The position numbers and the translations under genes were made by a program. Source: Leptospira ainazelensis (GTDB taxonomy: Bacteria > Spirochaetota > Leptospiria > Leptospirales > Leptospiraceae). From it: a stretch of DNA of 64,000 bases. The stretch lies in the NCBI RefSeq assembly GCF_016918785.1, contig NZ_JAFFPT010000060.1:1-64000 (forward strand), given 5' to 3'. Under the pieces are notes generated by a model. It saw only the letters and a program-made list of their open reading frames with translations. It ran no database searches and was not told the origin of the DNA. Shown piece by piece: positions 1 to 13,013 of the stretch (the stretch's first letter is position 1; each line of letters starts with the position of its first letter).

Positions 1-43
1 GAATCAGGAGAGATTCTCTGTTTTTCTTTTTCAACAGGCTCCC

Positions 44-98
44 AAAAATCAGGGCGGGGCGCGCGGCTTTCACAGAGAAATTGTTGGAGTTACGACAG
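44..98 (-). repeat. Fragment of the GC-rich dispersed element
   Basis: Read on the minus strand this stretch carries a TGTCGTAACTCCAACA-like end followed by GTGAAAGCCGCGCGCCCCGCCCTGAT. The same block recurs at about 32840, 33111, 48197 (minus) and 62570. Only the left end and GC-rich core are present here. Nothing else is recognised between positions 1 and 211. Confidence 0.75.
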
Positions 99-211
99 AT
101 TCTATGAAAGACTCAGTTCACTTGCGGACAAGGTTCTTCAGATTTTGCCTGAAGTAAATACAACTTCTGAACTCAAGATGCACCCTCGCGCCGCTAAAAA
201 AATCGGGGGAG

Positions 212-556
212 TTACTTCTTTCCGATCTTCTCGAGTTCTTTTCCGATCTGTCCCGTGAGAATGTAGAAATACATGACCCAATCCCCCATAAAGGATTTGA
301 ACGGATACGTAAAGGTCGCAGGACGATTCTTCTCGACAAAAAAATGACCGATCCATGCAAAGAAGTAACCGGAAAACAAAGCGGCAAAAATGTAATACGG
401 ATTGAAGTTGATGATCGCGGTTAAGATCCAACCAAGAGCAATCGAAGTTCCGATAAAATGAAGGGTTCGATTGAGCGGGTGCGAATGTTCCCCCAAGTAA
501 AAGGGCCAAAATTCTTTAAACGTATCATAAGTCTTCGGTGCGGCTTCGGTAGTCAT
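212..556 (-). CDS. DUF962 / Mpo1-like membrane protein
   Basis: A 114-residue protein of the DUF962 (YGL010w/Mpo1-like) family. It shows the family's early motif around residues 12-32 (FWPFYLGEHSHPLNRTLHFI), two hydrophobic segments at about 34-64, and a second conserved patch WIGHFFVEKNRPATF at about 68-82. Yeast Mpo1 is a dioxygenase acting on 2-hydroxy fatty acids and uses conserved histidines; the corresponding His residues (near 20, 27 and 71) are present here. Whether the bacterial protein has that activity is not known. It lies 55 bp downstream of the photolyase on the same strand and may be co-transcribed. An ATG start with AAGGA upstream supports the chosen start. Confidence 0.8.
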   Translation of the reverse strand: MTTEAAPKTYDTFKEFWPFYLGEHSHPLNRTLHFIGTSIALGWILTAIINFNPYYIFAALFSGYFFAWIGHFFVEKNRPATFTYPFKSFMGDWVMYFYILTGQIGKELEKIGKK

Positions 557-611
557 AGCGGTTCATCCTTTTTTTTCTACGATTCTATCCATTCCAGTTC
601 AAAAATGCAAG

Positions 612-2150
612 TCATTTGGATGAAAACAAATCCGTCGAAATTCCTTCCAAAGAATGAACGTAATCGAAGTAGGACTGAAGCTTGAACTTCTTCGCCGTAG
701 AATCCGATGACATAGTTCGGATGTTACCGAAAACGTTTCTCTCCGGAAACCAAGGCCGATCAAACAAACCAAAACACCAAAGAATCCCGGTATAAGAATT
801 CGGATCCCTCCCGTCATACGCGTATTTGTTGTTGAAGTCCTCCAAAATCTCGAACGCGGTTTCATAATCGGGAGTCCATTCGATCACTTTTTTTCCCCAG
901 AGCATCCGAAGATAGTTGTGCATACTTCCGGATAAAACCAGCTCTTTCTGAGCGGCGTTCCAAACCACGTCATGCGTCTTTGCTTTTTCCAAATCCTCTT
1001 TCGAATACAAAAAAGGACGTTTGTCCTTTTTATGAAAATCCAGATTCTTCTGAATCCAATCCGGAAGAATGGAAAGGTCCTTTCGAAACGAAGGCTTTTT
1101 CCAAAACATCAAAAAGCCCACGTCTCTCCACGTGATGAGTTCGTCCAAAAAAGAATTCACATTTGCATCCGGATGAAAGAAACCTTCTCTTTTGTTTTTA
1201 TTTTCGGGAATGATGATTCCTGGATTCCAAGGTTCTTCCAGATTCCAATCTAGGACGGCGCTTACGACTTCTTCTTGCGCGATATGACCGAAGTGTAAAT
1301 ACGGCGACAAAAGGGAAGAATTCGAATCTTCCGGACTTTTAGGCTGACTCCTTTTTTCAGAATAACCGGAAAGACCTTCCTTTAAGAATTTTTTGAGAAA
1401 TCTGAGCCCTTCCGCTCTCCCGCCGCTTTTCCCTTCTACGGGCCTTACGTTTGGGAATTGAAAATCAATTTTTTCGAATATTCTAAAATTAGGATTTTCT
1501 TCCGGATCATACCAGAGAACTTTCTTTAAGGGAGAATCCGGATTCTTCTCCAACCAAGAATTTTCCCTTTCCACAAAAGGTTTTCCGGGTTTACGGGAAG
1601 ACCGTAGACCCCAGGCTTCTCCGAACAAACGATGAACTCTAGGTCTTAAGATCCTCGCGGCGGATGCAAATTCTCCGTAAGAAAAAAGTGGTATGATGGA
1701 ATTGGAATCGACGGCGAGTAACTTGCATTCGATCTTAGAAACAACTTGTTTAAACATTTCCGGGATGATATAAGCGGGATAATCGTCTGTGATTATGAGC
1801 GCGGCATCCCTGCTCAATTTCGAAAGAACTTCCGAAATCGGATTTTCCTTGGTTTCGACAAAGGCTCTGTATTTAAGTCCGGTCTTCTTCGCCTCTCTTG
1901 CGTTATCCGCCATTCCTTCCATCATAAATCGATGAAGCCGGGGGGAACTCCAAGGATAATCCATCTTCAGCGGTTCGTAGATCAGAAGTTCCTTTTTGTA
2001 TTTTTTGGAAAGATGAATCGCATAATCCAAAGAATGATTCCAAGCAAGTCGCCTCGCCATCGACATCCAGTAGAGAATGTAAGCCCCTTCTTCTCGAACC
2101 GGTTTTTGATTTAGATCTCGGACTCGGATCAGATTTTCTTTTGGAAACAT
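612..2150 (-). CDS. phr: Class II cyclobutane pyrimidine dimer photolyase
   Basis: A 512-residue flavoprotein that uses light to split pyrimidine dimers in DNA. The N-terminal part (RVRDLNQKPVR...YILYWM, then LHRFMMEGM) matches the antenna domain of class II photolyases. The C-terminal half carries the class II signature run THDVVWNAAQKELVLSGSMH, followed by LRMLWGKKVIEWTP, KYAYDGRDPNSYTGI and a DRPWFPERNVFG segment that form the FAD pocket. The ATG at 2150 was chosen because an AGGGAG ribosome-binding site sits just ahead of it; an upstream GTG at 2249 would add 33 unrelated residues and run into the heat-shock operator region. It is divergent from groES. Confidence 0.93.
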   Translation of the reverse strand: MFPKENLIRVRDLNQKPVREEGAYILYWMSMARRLAWNHSLDYAIHLSKKYKKELLIYEPLKMDYPWSSPRLHRFMMEGMADNAREAKKTGLKYRAFVETKENPISEVLSKLSRDAALIITDDYPAYIIPEMFKQVVSKIECKLLAVDSNSIIPLFSYGEFASAARILRPRVHRLFGEAWGLRSSRKPGKPFVERENSWLEKNPDSPLKKVLWYDPEENPNFRIFEKIDFQFPNVRPVEGKSGGRAEGLRFLKKFLKEGLSGYSEKRSQPKSPEDSNSSLLSPYLHFGHIAQEEVVSAVLDWNLEEPWNPGIIIPENKNKREGFFHPDANVNSFLDELITWRDVGFLMFWKKPSFRKDLSILPDWIQKNLDFHKKDKRPFLYSKEDLEKAKTHDVVWNAAQKELVLSGSMHNYLRMLWGKKVIEWTPDYETAFEILEDFNNKYAYDGRDPNSYTGILWCFGLFDRPWFPERNVFGNIRTMSSDSTAKKFKLQSYFDYVHSLEGISTDLFSSK

Positions 2151-2242
2151 GATTCTCCCTGGAAACGGATTCTTCCTTAGACTTCTTCCGTTCGGCGTTT
2201 CGCGAAATTCTACAGAATTCTTCTTTTTTTCCCTCTCGTAAA

Positions 2243-2269
2243 TTAGCACTCTCAGGCAGGAAGTGCTTG
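2243..2269 (+). promoter_or_regulatory. Degenerate CIRCE-like element
   Basis: The left arm TTAGCACTC is a perfect match to the CIRCE consensus. It is followed by 9 bases and a weaker right arm AAGTGCTTG (6 of 9 matches). It lies 38 bp upstream of a much better CIRCE. A TTGACG box at 2267-2272 could be a -35 element between the two. It may be a second, weaker HrcA site or a relic. Confidence 0.5.
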
Positions 2270-2306
2270 ACGAACCGAAGGCAAATTTTTTAACTGGAAA
2301 TCTAAG

Positions 2307-2333
2307 TCAGCACTCTTCCTAGTATAGTGCTAA
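2307..2333 (+). promoter_or_regulatory. CIRCE operator (HrcA site) upstream of groES
   Basis: TCAGCACTC-N9-TAGTGCTAA matches the CIRCE inverted repeat in 8 of 9 positions on each arm, with the standard 9-base spacer. It lies 23 bp before the groES start and overlaps a TATAGT box (2323-2328) that could be the -10 element. CIRCE is bound by the HrcA repressor, so heat-shock derepression of groESL is expected. hrcA is not in this window. Confidence 0.92.
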
Positions 2334-2340
2334 TCAACAT

Positions 2341-2647
<307 letters not shown>

Positions 2648-2658
2648 TTTAGGAGTGA

Positions 2659-4299
<1,641 letters not shown>

Positions 4300-4330
4300 T
4301 CCATTCTTTCCTTTCTTTTGATTCAATCAA

Positions 4331-4368
4331 AAAAGGCGGTCGAGGTTTTCCTCTTCCGCCTTTTTTTG
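4331..4368 (+). terminator. Rho-independent terminator of groESL
   Basis: AAAAGGCGG and CCGCCTTTT form the outer stem, with GAGG/CCTC continuing it around a TTTT loop, and a run of seven T follows. It sits 32 bp after the groEL stop codon. Confidence 0.9.
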
Positions 4369-4404
4369 TTTTCAAAAACTCAAACTTAAAAAAGAATCTC
4401 AAAC

Positions 4405-5079
4405 ATGATTCGACGCTTCCTAATTCTTCTTACGTTATTCATCCTTCCGACTCTGGAAATTTTTTCCGAAACAAAACAAACCGTTACCGTCAGCGGTAAC
4501 GGTATAGCAGTCGTCGAAACGGACTATATTCAGATGTCTTTTTCGGTCGAGGTGGAGGACGCTAATCCTAAAATCGCTCAGGAAAAAAATTTACAGAGAG
4601 TGGCTAACGTGATCCAAGCCCTTTCCAAAGAATTTAAGATTTCTTCCAAGGACATCCACAGTACGGACTATACTTTGCAAAGGCAATATCTGGAAGAAGG
4701 AAAACAGAGACCTTATCTGGCGTCCTCCGGAATTCTACTCAAACTCAGAAACATAAAAGTCTATAAAGATTTACTGTTGGAGATTCAAAAGCTCGGAGTC
4801 AACCAAGTGAGCGGAATCGAATTCAAATCCGACAACACTCAAAAGCAAGAGAAGGAAGCACTTGTGGCGGCTTTGGAAGACGCTACAAACAAGGCTCTCG
4901 TTCTTGCTACCTCGATCGGAAAAACAAAGGTGGTTCCGATTCGAATTGTAGAATCCGATTCGAGCGTATTTCCTCAGGTCGTCTATCAAATGAAAGGGAG
5001 AGAAAGTGAATCCTCCCCTCTTTCCGTCGGAGAAAGAAAGATCCAAGCCAAGGTCAGCGTAGAATTCGAAATTCAATAA
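4405..5079 (+). CDS. Exported SIMPL (DUF541) domain protein
   Basis: A 224-residue protein with a cleavable signal peptide at residues 1-21 (hydrophobic run LILLTLFILPTLEIFS). After it comes the SIMPL/DUF541 fold: the opening TVTVSGNGIAVVETDYI strand, the KDIHSTDYTLQRQY motif near residues 80-93 and the closing KIQAKVSVEFEI strand. SIMPL proteins are periplasmic or envelope proteins of uncertain function; E. coli YggE has been linked to oxidative stress tolerance. The gene stands alone between the groEL terminator and a tandem repeat array that begins right at its stop codon. The ribosome-binding site is weak. Confidence 0.85.
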   Translation: MIRRFLILLTLFILPTLEIFSETKQTVTVSGNGIAVVETDYIQMSFSVEVEDANPKIAQEKNLQRVANVIQALSKEFKISSKDIHSTDYTLQRQYLEEGKQRPYLASSGILLKLRNIKVYKDLLLEIQKLGVNQVSGIEFKSDNTQKQEKEALVAALEDATNKALVLATSIGKTKVVPIRIVESDSSVFPQVVYQMKGRESESSPLSVGERKIQAKVSVEFEIQ

Positions 5080-5080
5080 A

Positions 5081-5289
5081 ATGTAGGATCTCACACACGA
5101 CGGAGATTTTGCTGTAGAATCTTGAAAATGTAGGATCTCACACACGACGGAGATTTTACGGTGAAATCTCGTAAAACGTAGGATCTCACACGCGACGGAG
5201 ATCTTGCGGTGAAATCTTGAAAATGTAGGATCTCACACAACACGGAGATCTTGCGGTGAAATTTCGTAAAACGTAGGATCTCACACAAA
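5081..5289. repeat. Tandem array, 47/48-bp units, five cores
   Basis: The core GTAGGATCTCACAC starts at 5083, 5130, 5178, 5225 and 5273, so the spacing alternates 47, 48, 47, 48. The units also alternate in sequence: odd spacers end in CTTGAAAAT, even spacers in TCGTAAAAC. The array is thus a repeated ~95-bp dimer. It fills the space between the SIMPL gene stop and the DUF1579 gene. Arrays of this size are the kind used as VNTR typing loci in Leptospira. Confidence 0.93.
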
Positions 5290-5377
5290 GCCAGCGACAC
5301 GACACCCGATTCTTCTTCCCGTTTTTCAACCTAAATTATCTTGATTTCCCGGTTCGATTGTTCCCTACTGTTCTGCC

Positions 5378-5881
5378 ATGAGTAAAGAAAAGTTTGAAAC
5401 TTCGAAATGGAACGGAGTCCACAAAGAATTCGAATCCTTTATCGGCGACTGGAAAGGAGTCGCTCAGATGATATTCGAAGAAGGAAAAATCGCCGACGAA
5501 TCTCCGATCGCGGGAAACATAAAACTAGTGTTAGGTGGAAGATTCCTTTTTCACGAATACAAGGGAAGTTACGCGGGTGAACCCCTGGAAGGAATCGCAA
5601 TCTACGGATATCACATCGATCGAAAACGATACGAATCCGCATGGATTGAAACATTCGGAATGGGAAGCGGAATTCTTTTTTCACAAGGAGAATCCGGAGC
5701 CGCAGATTTTTCATTCACCGGTCACTATGGAGGAGAAACTCCGGAAAGACAGTGGGGCTGGAAAACCCATCTCGAAAAAGACGGTGAAAATAAACTCGTC
5801 ATCTTTTCACAGAATTTGACCCCGGAAGGAGAAAAAGCGGGTGGAGTCAGAATTCTTTACGAACGAGTAAACCATTCTTAA
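5378..5881 (+). CDS. DUF1579 family protein
   Basis: A 167-residue soluble protein with the DUF1579 pattern: an early FIGDWKGVAQMIFE segment, a central VLGGRFLFHEYKG motif, GIAIYGYHIDRKRYESAWIE and a late WGWKTHLEKDG strand. The family is expected to form a small beta-barrel, and no enzymatic role is established. No signal peptide is visible. It is preceded by the tandem array and followed 54 bp later by another small gene on the same strand. Confidence 0.8.
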   Translation: MSKEKFETSKWNGVHKEFESFIGDWKGVAQMIFEEGKIADESPIAGNIKLVLGGRFLFHEYKGSYAGEPLEGIAIYGYHIDRKRYESAWIETFGMGSGILFSQGESGAADFSFTGHYGGETPERQWGWKTHLEKDGENKLVIFSQNLTPEGEKAGGVRILYERVNHS

Positions 5882-5935
5882 AAACTCAAAGTCCAATTCT
5901 TGAGCGAAACAAAGAAAAACGCGCAAGGATAAAAA

Positions 5936-6391
5936 ATGACGAAAACAACTACGACCCGGTGGATTCCTGAGAAACAATTAATTTCCACGACGATCAGAGG
6001 TAAGATGGAAGTAGAAGACGTGGAACTTTGGGAAAGGACCCTTCTGGATTCTTTGGAACAAATACCGGATAACGGAGTTTTTAAGATTTTTGTAAATCTT
6101 CACGGATTCGAAAGCGCAAACATCGAAGCTCACAAACGATTTCGCACGATCATCCCCGAAGTTCTTTCCGATTACGGATGGAAGGTGGGATATCTGGATC
6201 TTTTTGAAGAATCCAAACAAATGCGATTTAGAAATCATCGCGGGATTCGTTGTCTCGGCGCGGTTCACGTTCATCAGGACAAAACCAAGATCGATTCTTA
6301 CGAAGAGAAGTTCGGAAGAGACAACGAACATTTCTACACCGATCCGCAGATCGCGGAGGAATGGATCTCCAGCCTCGCTCTTCCTACTTAA
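5936..6391 (+). CDS. Hypothetical protein, possible STAS/SpoIIAA-like fold
   Basis: A 151-residue soluble protein not recognised by strong motifs. Its order of secondary structure (beta strand ISTTIRGKMEVEDVELWERTL, then FKIFVNLHGFES, then a helix and a YGWKVGYLDLF strand) resembles SpoIIAA-like/STAS proteins, in which a helix follows each strand. This is a weak structural guess only. It has no signal peptide or membrane segment. It is preceded by AAGGA before the ATG and lies 45 bp upstream of the ATP-grasp gene, so it may belong to the same transcription unit. Confidence 0.7.
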   Translation: MTKTTTTRWIPEKQLISTTIRGKMEVEDVELWERTLLDSLEQIPDNGVFKIFVNLHGFESANIEAHKRFRTIIPEVLSDYGWKVGYLDLFEESKQMRFRNHRGIRCLGAVHVHQDKTKIDSYEEKFGRDNEHFYTDPQIAEEWISSLALPT

Positions 6392-6436
6392 AAATCCTTT
6401 GACTTTCTTAGGGGATCCAAAGAAATACGAAGGGAA

Positions 6437-7693
6437 ATGAAGCAGAAGGGGTATTTTCTTTCCATCGGAGCCGGTATCAACCAAGTACCCCTCATCTCAG
6501 CCGCGATCAACTTGGGATACACAGTCATTGCGGTGGATCAAAACGATCGTGCGCCTGGGTTGGGCCTCGCCTCACTTCGAATCTTAGAATCCGTAACTGA
6601 ATATCGTAAAATTCTAAAAACCGCTTCCGAACTTCCTTTACAAGGCCGGATCGTAGGAGTGGGAACCCGCTCATACGGAAAAGCGACGTACACGACATCG
6701 TATATCGCCGATAAGATGAAACTGCGTTATGCGCCTCTTTCCTCGGTGGAGATTTGTTCGGATAAGAATCTTCTGAAAGCAACCGCCGAAAAAGTCGGAA
6801 TCCTAGTTCCTGAAAGTCTGGATCTCCATTCGGCAATATCCAAAACTCAGTTTCCATTCGTATTAAAACCGGCGCGTGGAAACAGCAAAGAAGGAATTCA
6901 TACCTTCTATCATCCGGAAGAATGGGAACACCATCTCAAGTCCAAAAAAAAACTTCCTAGACCCAAAACTTCCTCCAAGAAAAAAACTTCTCCGAACATA
7001 ACCGAAAAAGAGGATTGGATCGCGGAAGAATACGTTCCCGGCTTTGAAATTACGGTCTGCGGACTTGTTCAAAACAAGGAATTCTTTACGGCTTCGATCT
7101 CCCACAAGGATGTAACTTCTTACGCACCTTATTTAGAAATCGCTCATACACTTCCCTTTTTACATCCGGAACTTGTGGGAGAAATTCTACTCAACTGTAG
7201 GGCTCTTGTTGCCGCGACAAAGATGAACAACTGTCCCTTTGTCGCGGAATTTCGTATCAATCCTCTCGGAGAAATTTTTCTCATCGAAGCGGTTCCCGAA
7301 GTCGGGGGAGAATTTTTAGCGGACTATCTTATTCCCAACTACTTCGGAACCCGATATTTTGAAAATTTGGTTCGGCTTCTGACCGGTGAAACGCTCAAAC
7401 CGTTCGATCTCTATTCGGAAGTTCCCAAAAAATACGCGGGAGTATTTTTTTCCGCACCTCCCGAAGGAAAATCCAAACTCGTCGAACATTCTTCTTTTCA
7501 AACGTTAGGAAAAGAAAAGCTTATCTTCGATCAAAAATGGAAACAACCCGGCGAAGTTTTAAGAACAAACGACGGAAATTCGGTCCGCACTCGCGGAGTC
7601 GCACTCTTAGGGCCCGAACAAAACAACCAAAGTCTGGAAGAATGGAAAACCTCCGTTTACAAAAGACTGGAAGGCAAGTTTGAATCCATCTGA
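6437..7693 (+). CDS. ATP-grasp family ligase (carbamoyl-phosphate synthase-like)
   Basis: A 418-residue ATP-grasp protein. The N-terminal pre-ATP domain has a Rossmann-like start (GAGINQVPLISAAINLGYTVIAVDQN). The ATP-binding domain follows: DKNLLKATAEKVGI, FPFVLKPARGNSKEGI (lysine and glycine-rich loop), a Lys-rich insert near residues 170-190, EDWIAEEYVPGFEITVCG, and the metal-binding EFRINPLGEIFLIEAVPEVGG. Such enzymes join a carboxylate to an amine, thiol or phosphate acceptor; the substrate here is unknown. It overlaps the next gene by 14 bp and heads a four-gene operon (two methyltransferases, YihY-propeller protein). Confidence 0.85.
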   Translation: MKQKGYFLSIGAGINQVPLISAAINLGYTVIAVDQNDRAPGLGLASLRILESVTEYRKILKTASELPLQGRIVGVGTRSYGKATYTTSYIADKMKLRYAPLSSVEICSDKNLLKATAEKVGILVPESLDLHSAISKTQFPFVLKPARGNSKEGIHTFYHPEEWEHHLKSKKKLPRPKTSSKKKTSPNITEKEDWIAEEYVPGFEITVCGLVQNKEFFTASISHKDVTSYAPYLEIAHTLPFLHPELVGEILLNCRALVAATKMNNCPFVAEFRINPLGEIFLIEAVPEVGGEFLADYLIPNYFGTRYFENLVRLLTGETLKPFDLYSEVPKKYAGVFFSAPPEGKSKLVEHSSFQTLGKEKLIFDQKWKQPGEVLRTNDGNSVRTRGVALLGPEQNNQSLEEWKTSVYKRLEGKFESI

Positions 7694-8327
7694 ACCCTCT
7701 TCCCAGTCGGCTTGGAATATTCACTATACTCGAAACAAATCCAAGCTAGCTTATCCGGACGAGAACCTGGTAAGAATACTTTCTAAAATCAAAACAAACG
7801 CGGAAGAATCTTCGATTCCAAAAAAAGCTTTGGATTTCGGCGCCGGTTCGGGTAGACACTGTCTTTTGTTAAACGAATTCGCTTATCAAGTTTACGCGAC
7901 GGATTATACGGAGAATGCGGTCCAAACGATTTCAAAAGAATATCCGTTTGTAAACGCTTCCGTCACCGGAGCTCCGCCCTATTCTTTCAAAAACGAATTC
8001 TTCGACGTGATCGTAAGCTGGGGAGTCCTTCACTACAACACTGTCGAACTCGCAACACAAATCTTGGACGAGAAAAAAAGAATTTTGAAACCGGGCGGAT
8101 TTCTCGCGGGTTCAGTTCGAGCCGTGGGAGACACTCATCTTCAGGCAAAAGGAACCACGATCCAAACACCGGATCTCAAGGGCGCCTATTCCCGGTTTTA
8201 TACGTTGGAAGAATTAAAACAAGATCTGAACGGTTTTTCCCAAGTCGAGTTCGGATACACGGAAAGGACTCCTCTCGGAAAACTGGAAGAAAGGATTTGC
8301 CATTGGATTTTTCTGGCCAAACTTTAG
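7680..8327 (+). CDS. Class I SAM-dependent methyltransferase
   Basis: A 215-residue class I methyltransferase. Motif I is ALDFGAGSGRHCLLL (about residues 56-70), followed by the acidic end of strand 2 (YATDYTENAV), FFDVIVSWGVLHY as motif IV, and RILKPGGFLAGSVR as motif VI. The TTG start lies inside the 3' end of the ATP-grasp gene with GGAAGG in front of it, so translation is probably coupled. The substrate is not evident. It could modify the product of the neighbouring ATP-grasp enzyme, but that is only suggested by position. Confidence 0.88.
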   Translation: MNPSEPSSQSAWNIHYTRNKSKLAYPDENLVRILSKIKTNAEESSIPKKALDFGAGSGRHCLLLNEFAYQVYATDYTENAVQTISKEYPFVNASVTGAPPYSFKNEFFDVIVSWGVLHYNTVELATQILDEKKRILKPGGFLAGSVRAVGDTHLQAKGTTIQTPDLKGAYSRFYTLEELKQDLNGFSQVEFGYTERTPLGKLEERICHWIFLAKL

Positions 8328-9190
8328 ACGAAACCTGCCCTTGTTGCCGGAAAAATCTCTGGAAATTCTTATATCACTCTGCATTCAATCATTATAATAT
8401 ACCGATATTCTTGTGCACCTTCTGTGGTCTGCAGACTCAGTTTCCAAGACCTAAAGCCTCCGAGTTATACACGGAAGACTATTATTCCGGAAACGCCGAA
8501 TTTTCATACAGAGACGAAAGAAAAACTGAAAAATTCGATCGTTACGTCTGGAAGGCAAGAATCAAAAACATTCAAAAATTCAAACATACGGGGCAATTTC
8601 TGGATATCGGTTGTTCCTTCGGCGGATTTTTAAACTGCGCGAAAGAAGCGGGTTTCGGAGTTACCGGAGTCGAAATTTCTCCTTATTCTTCAAAGGTCGC
8701 TGAATCCAGAGGTTTTAAGGTTTTTACCGGAGAATTTTTAGACGCGGACCTGCCCGAAAACTTTTTCGACGTCGTCACCCTTGTCGAAGTGATCGAACAT
8801 CTTTCCAAACCTTCGAAAGTTTTTGCAAAACTAAATCGGATTCTAAAACCCGGAGGCCTTCTTCTTCTGCAAACCGCCAACTTCGAAGGATGGCAGGCGA
8901 TCGAAGCGGGCCCGAACTATCACTACTATCTTCCGGGACATTTTTATTATTATTCCGAATCCAATCTGAAAAAAATTCTTGATCAATCCGGTTTCACCGA
9001 TCATATCACGTATCCCGGAGTCGACTTTTCTCTCTCGGCAAAGTTACTCAAGTCCAGAGGTAGTTTCCATTCTTGGTTCGATTATTGGAAATGGATTCGT
9101 ATCGGAATCTATCACTGGAAAAGCAAATTCAAAAAGAAAGACAGACCTTTGACATCGTCTATGGTACTGTACAGCTTCAAGGTAGAATGA
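8303..9190 (+). CDS. Class I SAM methyltransferase with N-terminal zinc ribbon
   Basis: A 295-residue protein. An N-terminal four-cysteine zinc ribbon (CPCC then, about 25 residues later, CTFCG) is followed by a class I methyltransferase domain: FLDIGCSFGGFL (motif I), VTGVEISPYSSKVAESRGF, FFDVVTLVEVIEHL (motif IV) and RILKPGGLLLLQTAN. A C-terminal basic tail ends the protein. Similar ribbon-methyltransferase fusions occur in sugar and polyketide pathways. The start is uncertain: TTG at 8303 has AAGGA seven bases upstream, whereas TTG at 8297 is too close to it. Overlap with the preceding gene indicates coupled translation. Confidence 0.87.
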   Translation: MDFSGQTLDETCPCCRKNLWKFLYHSAFNHYNIPIFLCTFCGLQTQFPRPKASELYTEDYYSGNAEFSYRDERKTEKFDRYVWKARIKNIQKFKHTGQFLDIGCSFGGFLNCAKEAGFGVTGVEISPYSSKVAESRGFKVFTGEFLDADLPENFFDVVTLVEVIEHLSKPSKVFAKLNRILKPGGLLLLQTANFEGWQAIEAGPNYHYYLPGHFYYYSESNLKKILDQSGFTDHITYPGVDFSLSAKLLKSRGSFHSWFDYWKWIRIGIYHWKSKFKKKDRPLTSSMVLYSFKVE

Positions 9191-9193
9191 AGG

Positions 9194-11443
<2,250 letters not shown>

Positions 11444-11449
11444 TACCGA

Positions 11450-11938
11450 TTAGACTTTTTGATCCAGTTTTTTGGAACCGGTTACCGGAGGAAGATTGGA
11501 AGCGAGAGATTGGTAGATTTGTTCCGCGAGTCCGAGCGAGGAATTGGAAGAAAGATTTTTCGCATATTCGTCGTAGAGCATGTCTTCGAAAATTTCCTCC
11601 GCGTGTCCGCCGTCGATCAAACCCGATTTTTCGACGGTCTTTTTCATTTCGGTTAACATCATCTTGACGAAAATCGATTCGAATTCCACGGAAGCAGAAT
11701 ATAATTTTTTTCGATATGGGTCGGCTTGGATTTCTTCCTTGATATTATGAGGAAGACGTATTTCAGAGGAACTGATCTTACCGGAAAGTTTTTCGTTAAA
11801 TTCTTCCCTAAGTTGATCCGGAAAAGAAACGTTTTGTTTTCCCTGGCTCGCTTTTTCGGCGTTGATAAGACTTCTTACCTCCGACTTTTCCAGGAGATTT
11901 AACTTGTTAGTATAATCGTTGATCGAATCGATTTTCAT
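11450..11938 (-). CDS. flgJ: FlgJ rod-capping protein, N-terminal domain only
   Basis: A 162-residue FlgJ-type protein. The rod-scaffold domain is visible (ELEFESIFVKMMLTEMKKT-like run, here ASVEFESIFVKMMLTEMKKT, near residues 82-101, then GGHAEEIFEDMLYDEYAK and LGLAEQIYQSL). The C-terminal muramidase domain found in enterobacterial FlgJ is absent, as is common outside the gamma-proteobacteria. It acts in the periplasm during assembly of the flagellar rod. It overlaps flgI by 4 bp and ends 6 bp from the convergent YihY gene. Confidence 0.9.
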   Translation of the reverse strand: MKIDSINDYTNKLNLLEKSEVRSLINAEKASQGKQNVSFPDQLREEFNEKLSGKISSSEIRLPHNIKEEIQADPYRKKLYSASVEFESIFVKMMLTEMKKTVEKSGLIDGGHAEEIFEDMLYDEYAKNLSSNSSLGLAEQIYQSLASNLPPVTGSKKLDQKV

Positions 11939-13013
11939 TGGATCTCCAGTTCGGCGTGTAAGGCTCCCGATTTTTTGAGTGCTTCTAAAATTGCTATGAT
12001 GTCTCTTGTGGACGCTCCCACTTTGTTCAAGGCTTCCACAACGTCGCCTACGCTCGTGGATTCTTCGATAAGAAAGGAACTTTTTACGGGCTCCTGTTCT
12101 TTTCCGAGCCAGTTGCGTTTCCTGTTTTTGTCGGTGACAGAAAGATTCAATCCCGAACGTGAAACCGCAACTTCTTCGATCGTGATATTTCCACCCATGA
12201 CGATCACTCCGGTTCTTTCGTTGATGACAACTCTGGGTTTTACTTGGGTTTCTACGGTAAGATTTTCAATGTCGCTTAACAAAGTTAAGAATAAGTCCGA
12301 TTTGTTTTCGAAGGTTTTTCCGAGGACGATATTGATTTCAGACGGAGAAACGGGAACCACCGATTCCGGACCGATTCCGTGTTTTCCGGGAAGAATGGAT
12401 CGGATCTGAGTGATGACGGCGTTTAAGGTGGTAAAGTCCTGATTGTCCAATTGAATTTGAACCCTTTCCGAGGCGTAAAAATTCTGATCTAATTCTTGTT
12501 CGACGATCGCACCGCCATGAATGAGACCTACCGTTTTTTTATTTCCACGTCCGCTCGTTCCACGTTCTTGTTCCTGTCTTCCGCCGAAAGAAATCACCCC
12601 GGAAGCTACCGCAAAAGTTTTATCACCTGCGGTTTTCAGAGGAGACTGGAGAAGCACTCCGCCTTCCAAGGATTTTGCGTCTCCGATCGAAGAGACCACT
12701 ACGTTTAACTTATCACCTTTGCGGGCGTAGGTCGGAATCGTCGCCGTAATAAGGACGGATGCGATGTTTCGCGTTTGATCCGGTTTTAAATTGGCTTCTA
12801 CTCCGAGGTTTTTGAGATAGTTTTTCATACTTTCGGATGTCATCGGAGTTTTGCTGTCGCCGGTTCCGGGAAGACCTACCACGATTCCGTATCCGGTGAT
12901 TTGATTTTCACGAACGCCTTCGATTTTTGCGATATCCTTCAGTCGAAGTTCAGTCGCCGACAACCCGGCAATCAAAGATAAAAAACACATAAAGAATGCG
13001 GAATATTTCAATT

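Noticed and set aside
2151..2249. N-terminal extension of the photolyase from a GTG at 2249
   Set aside because: The extra residues do not match the family, and a good ribosome-binding site precedes the ATG at 2150.
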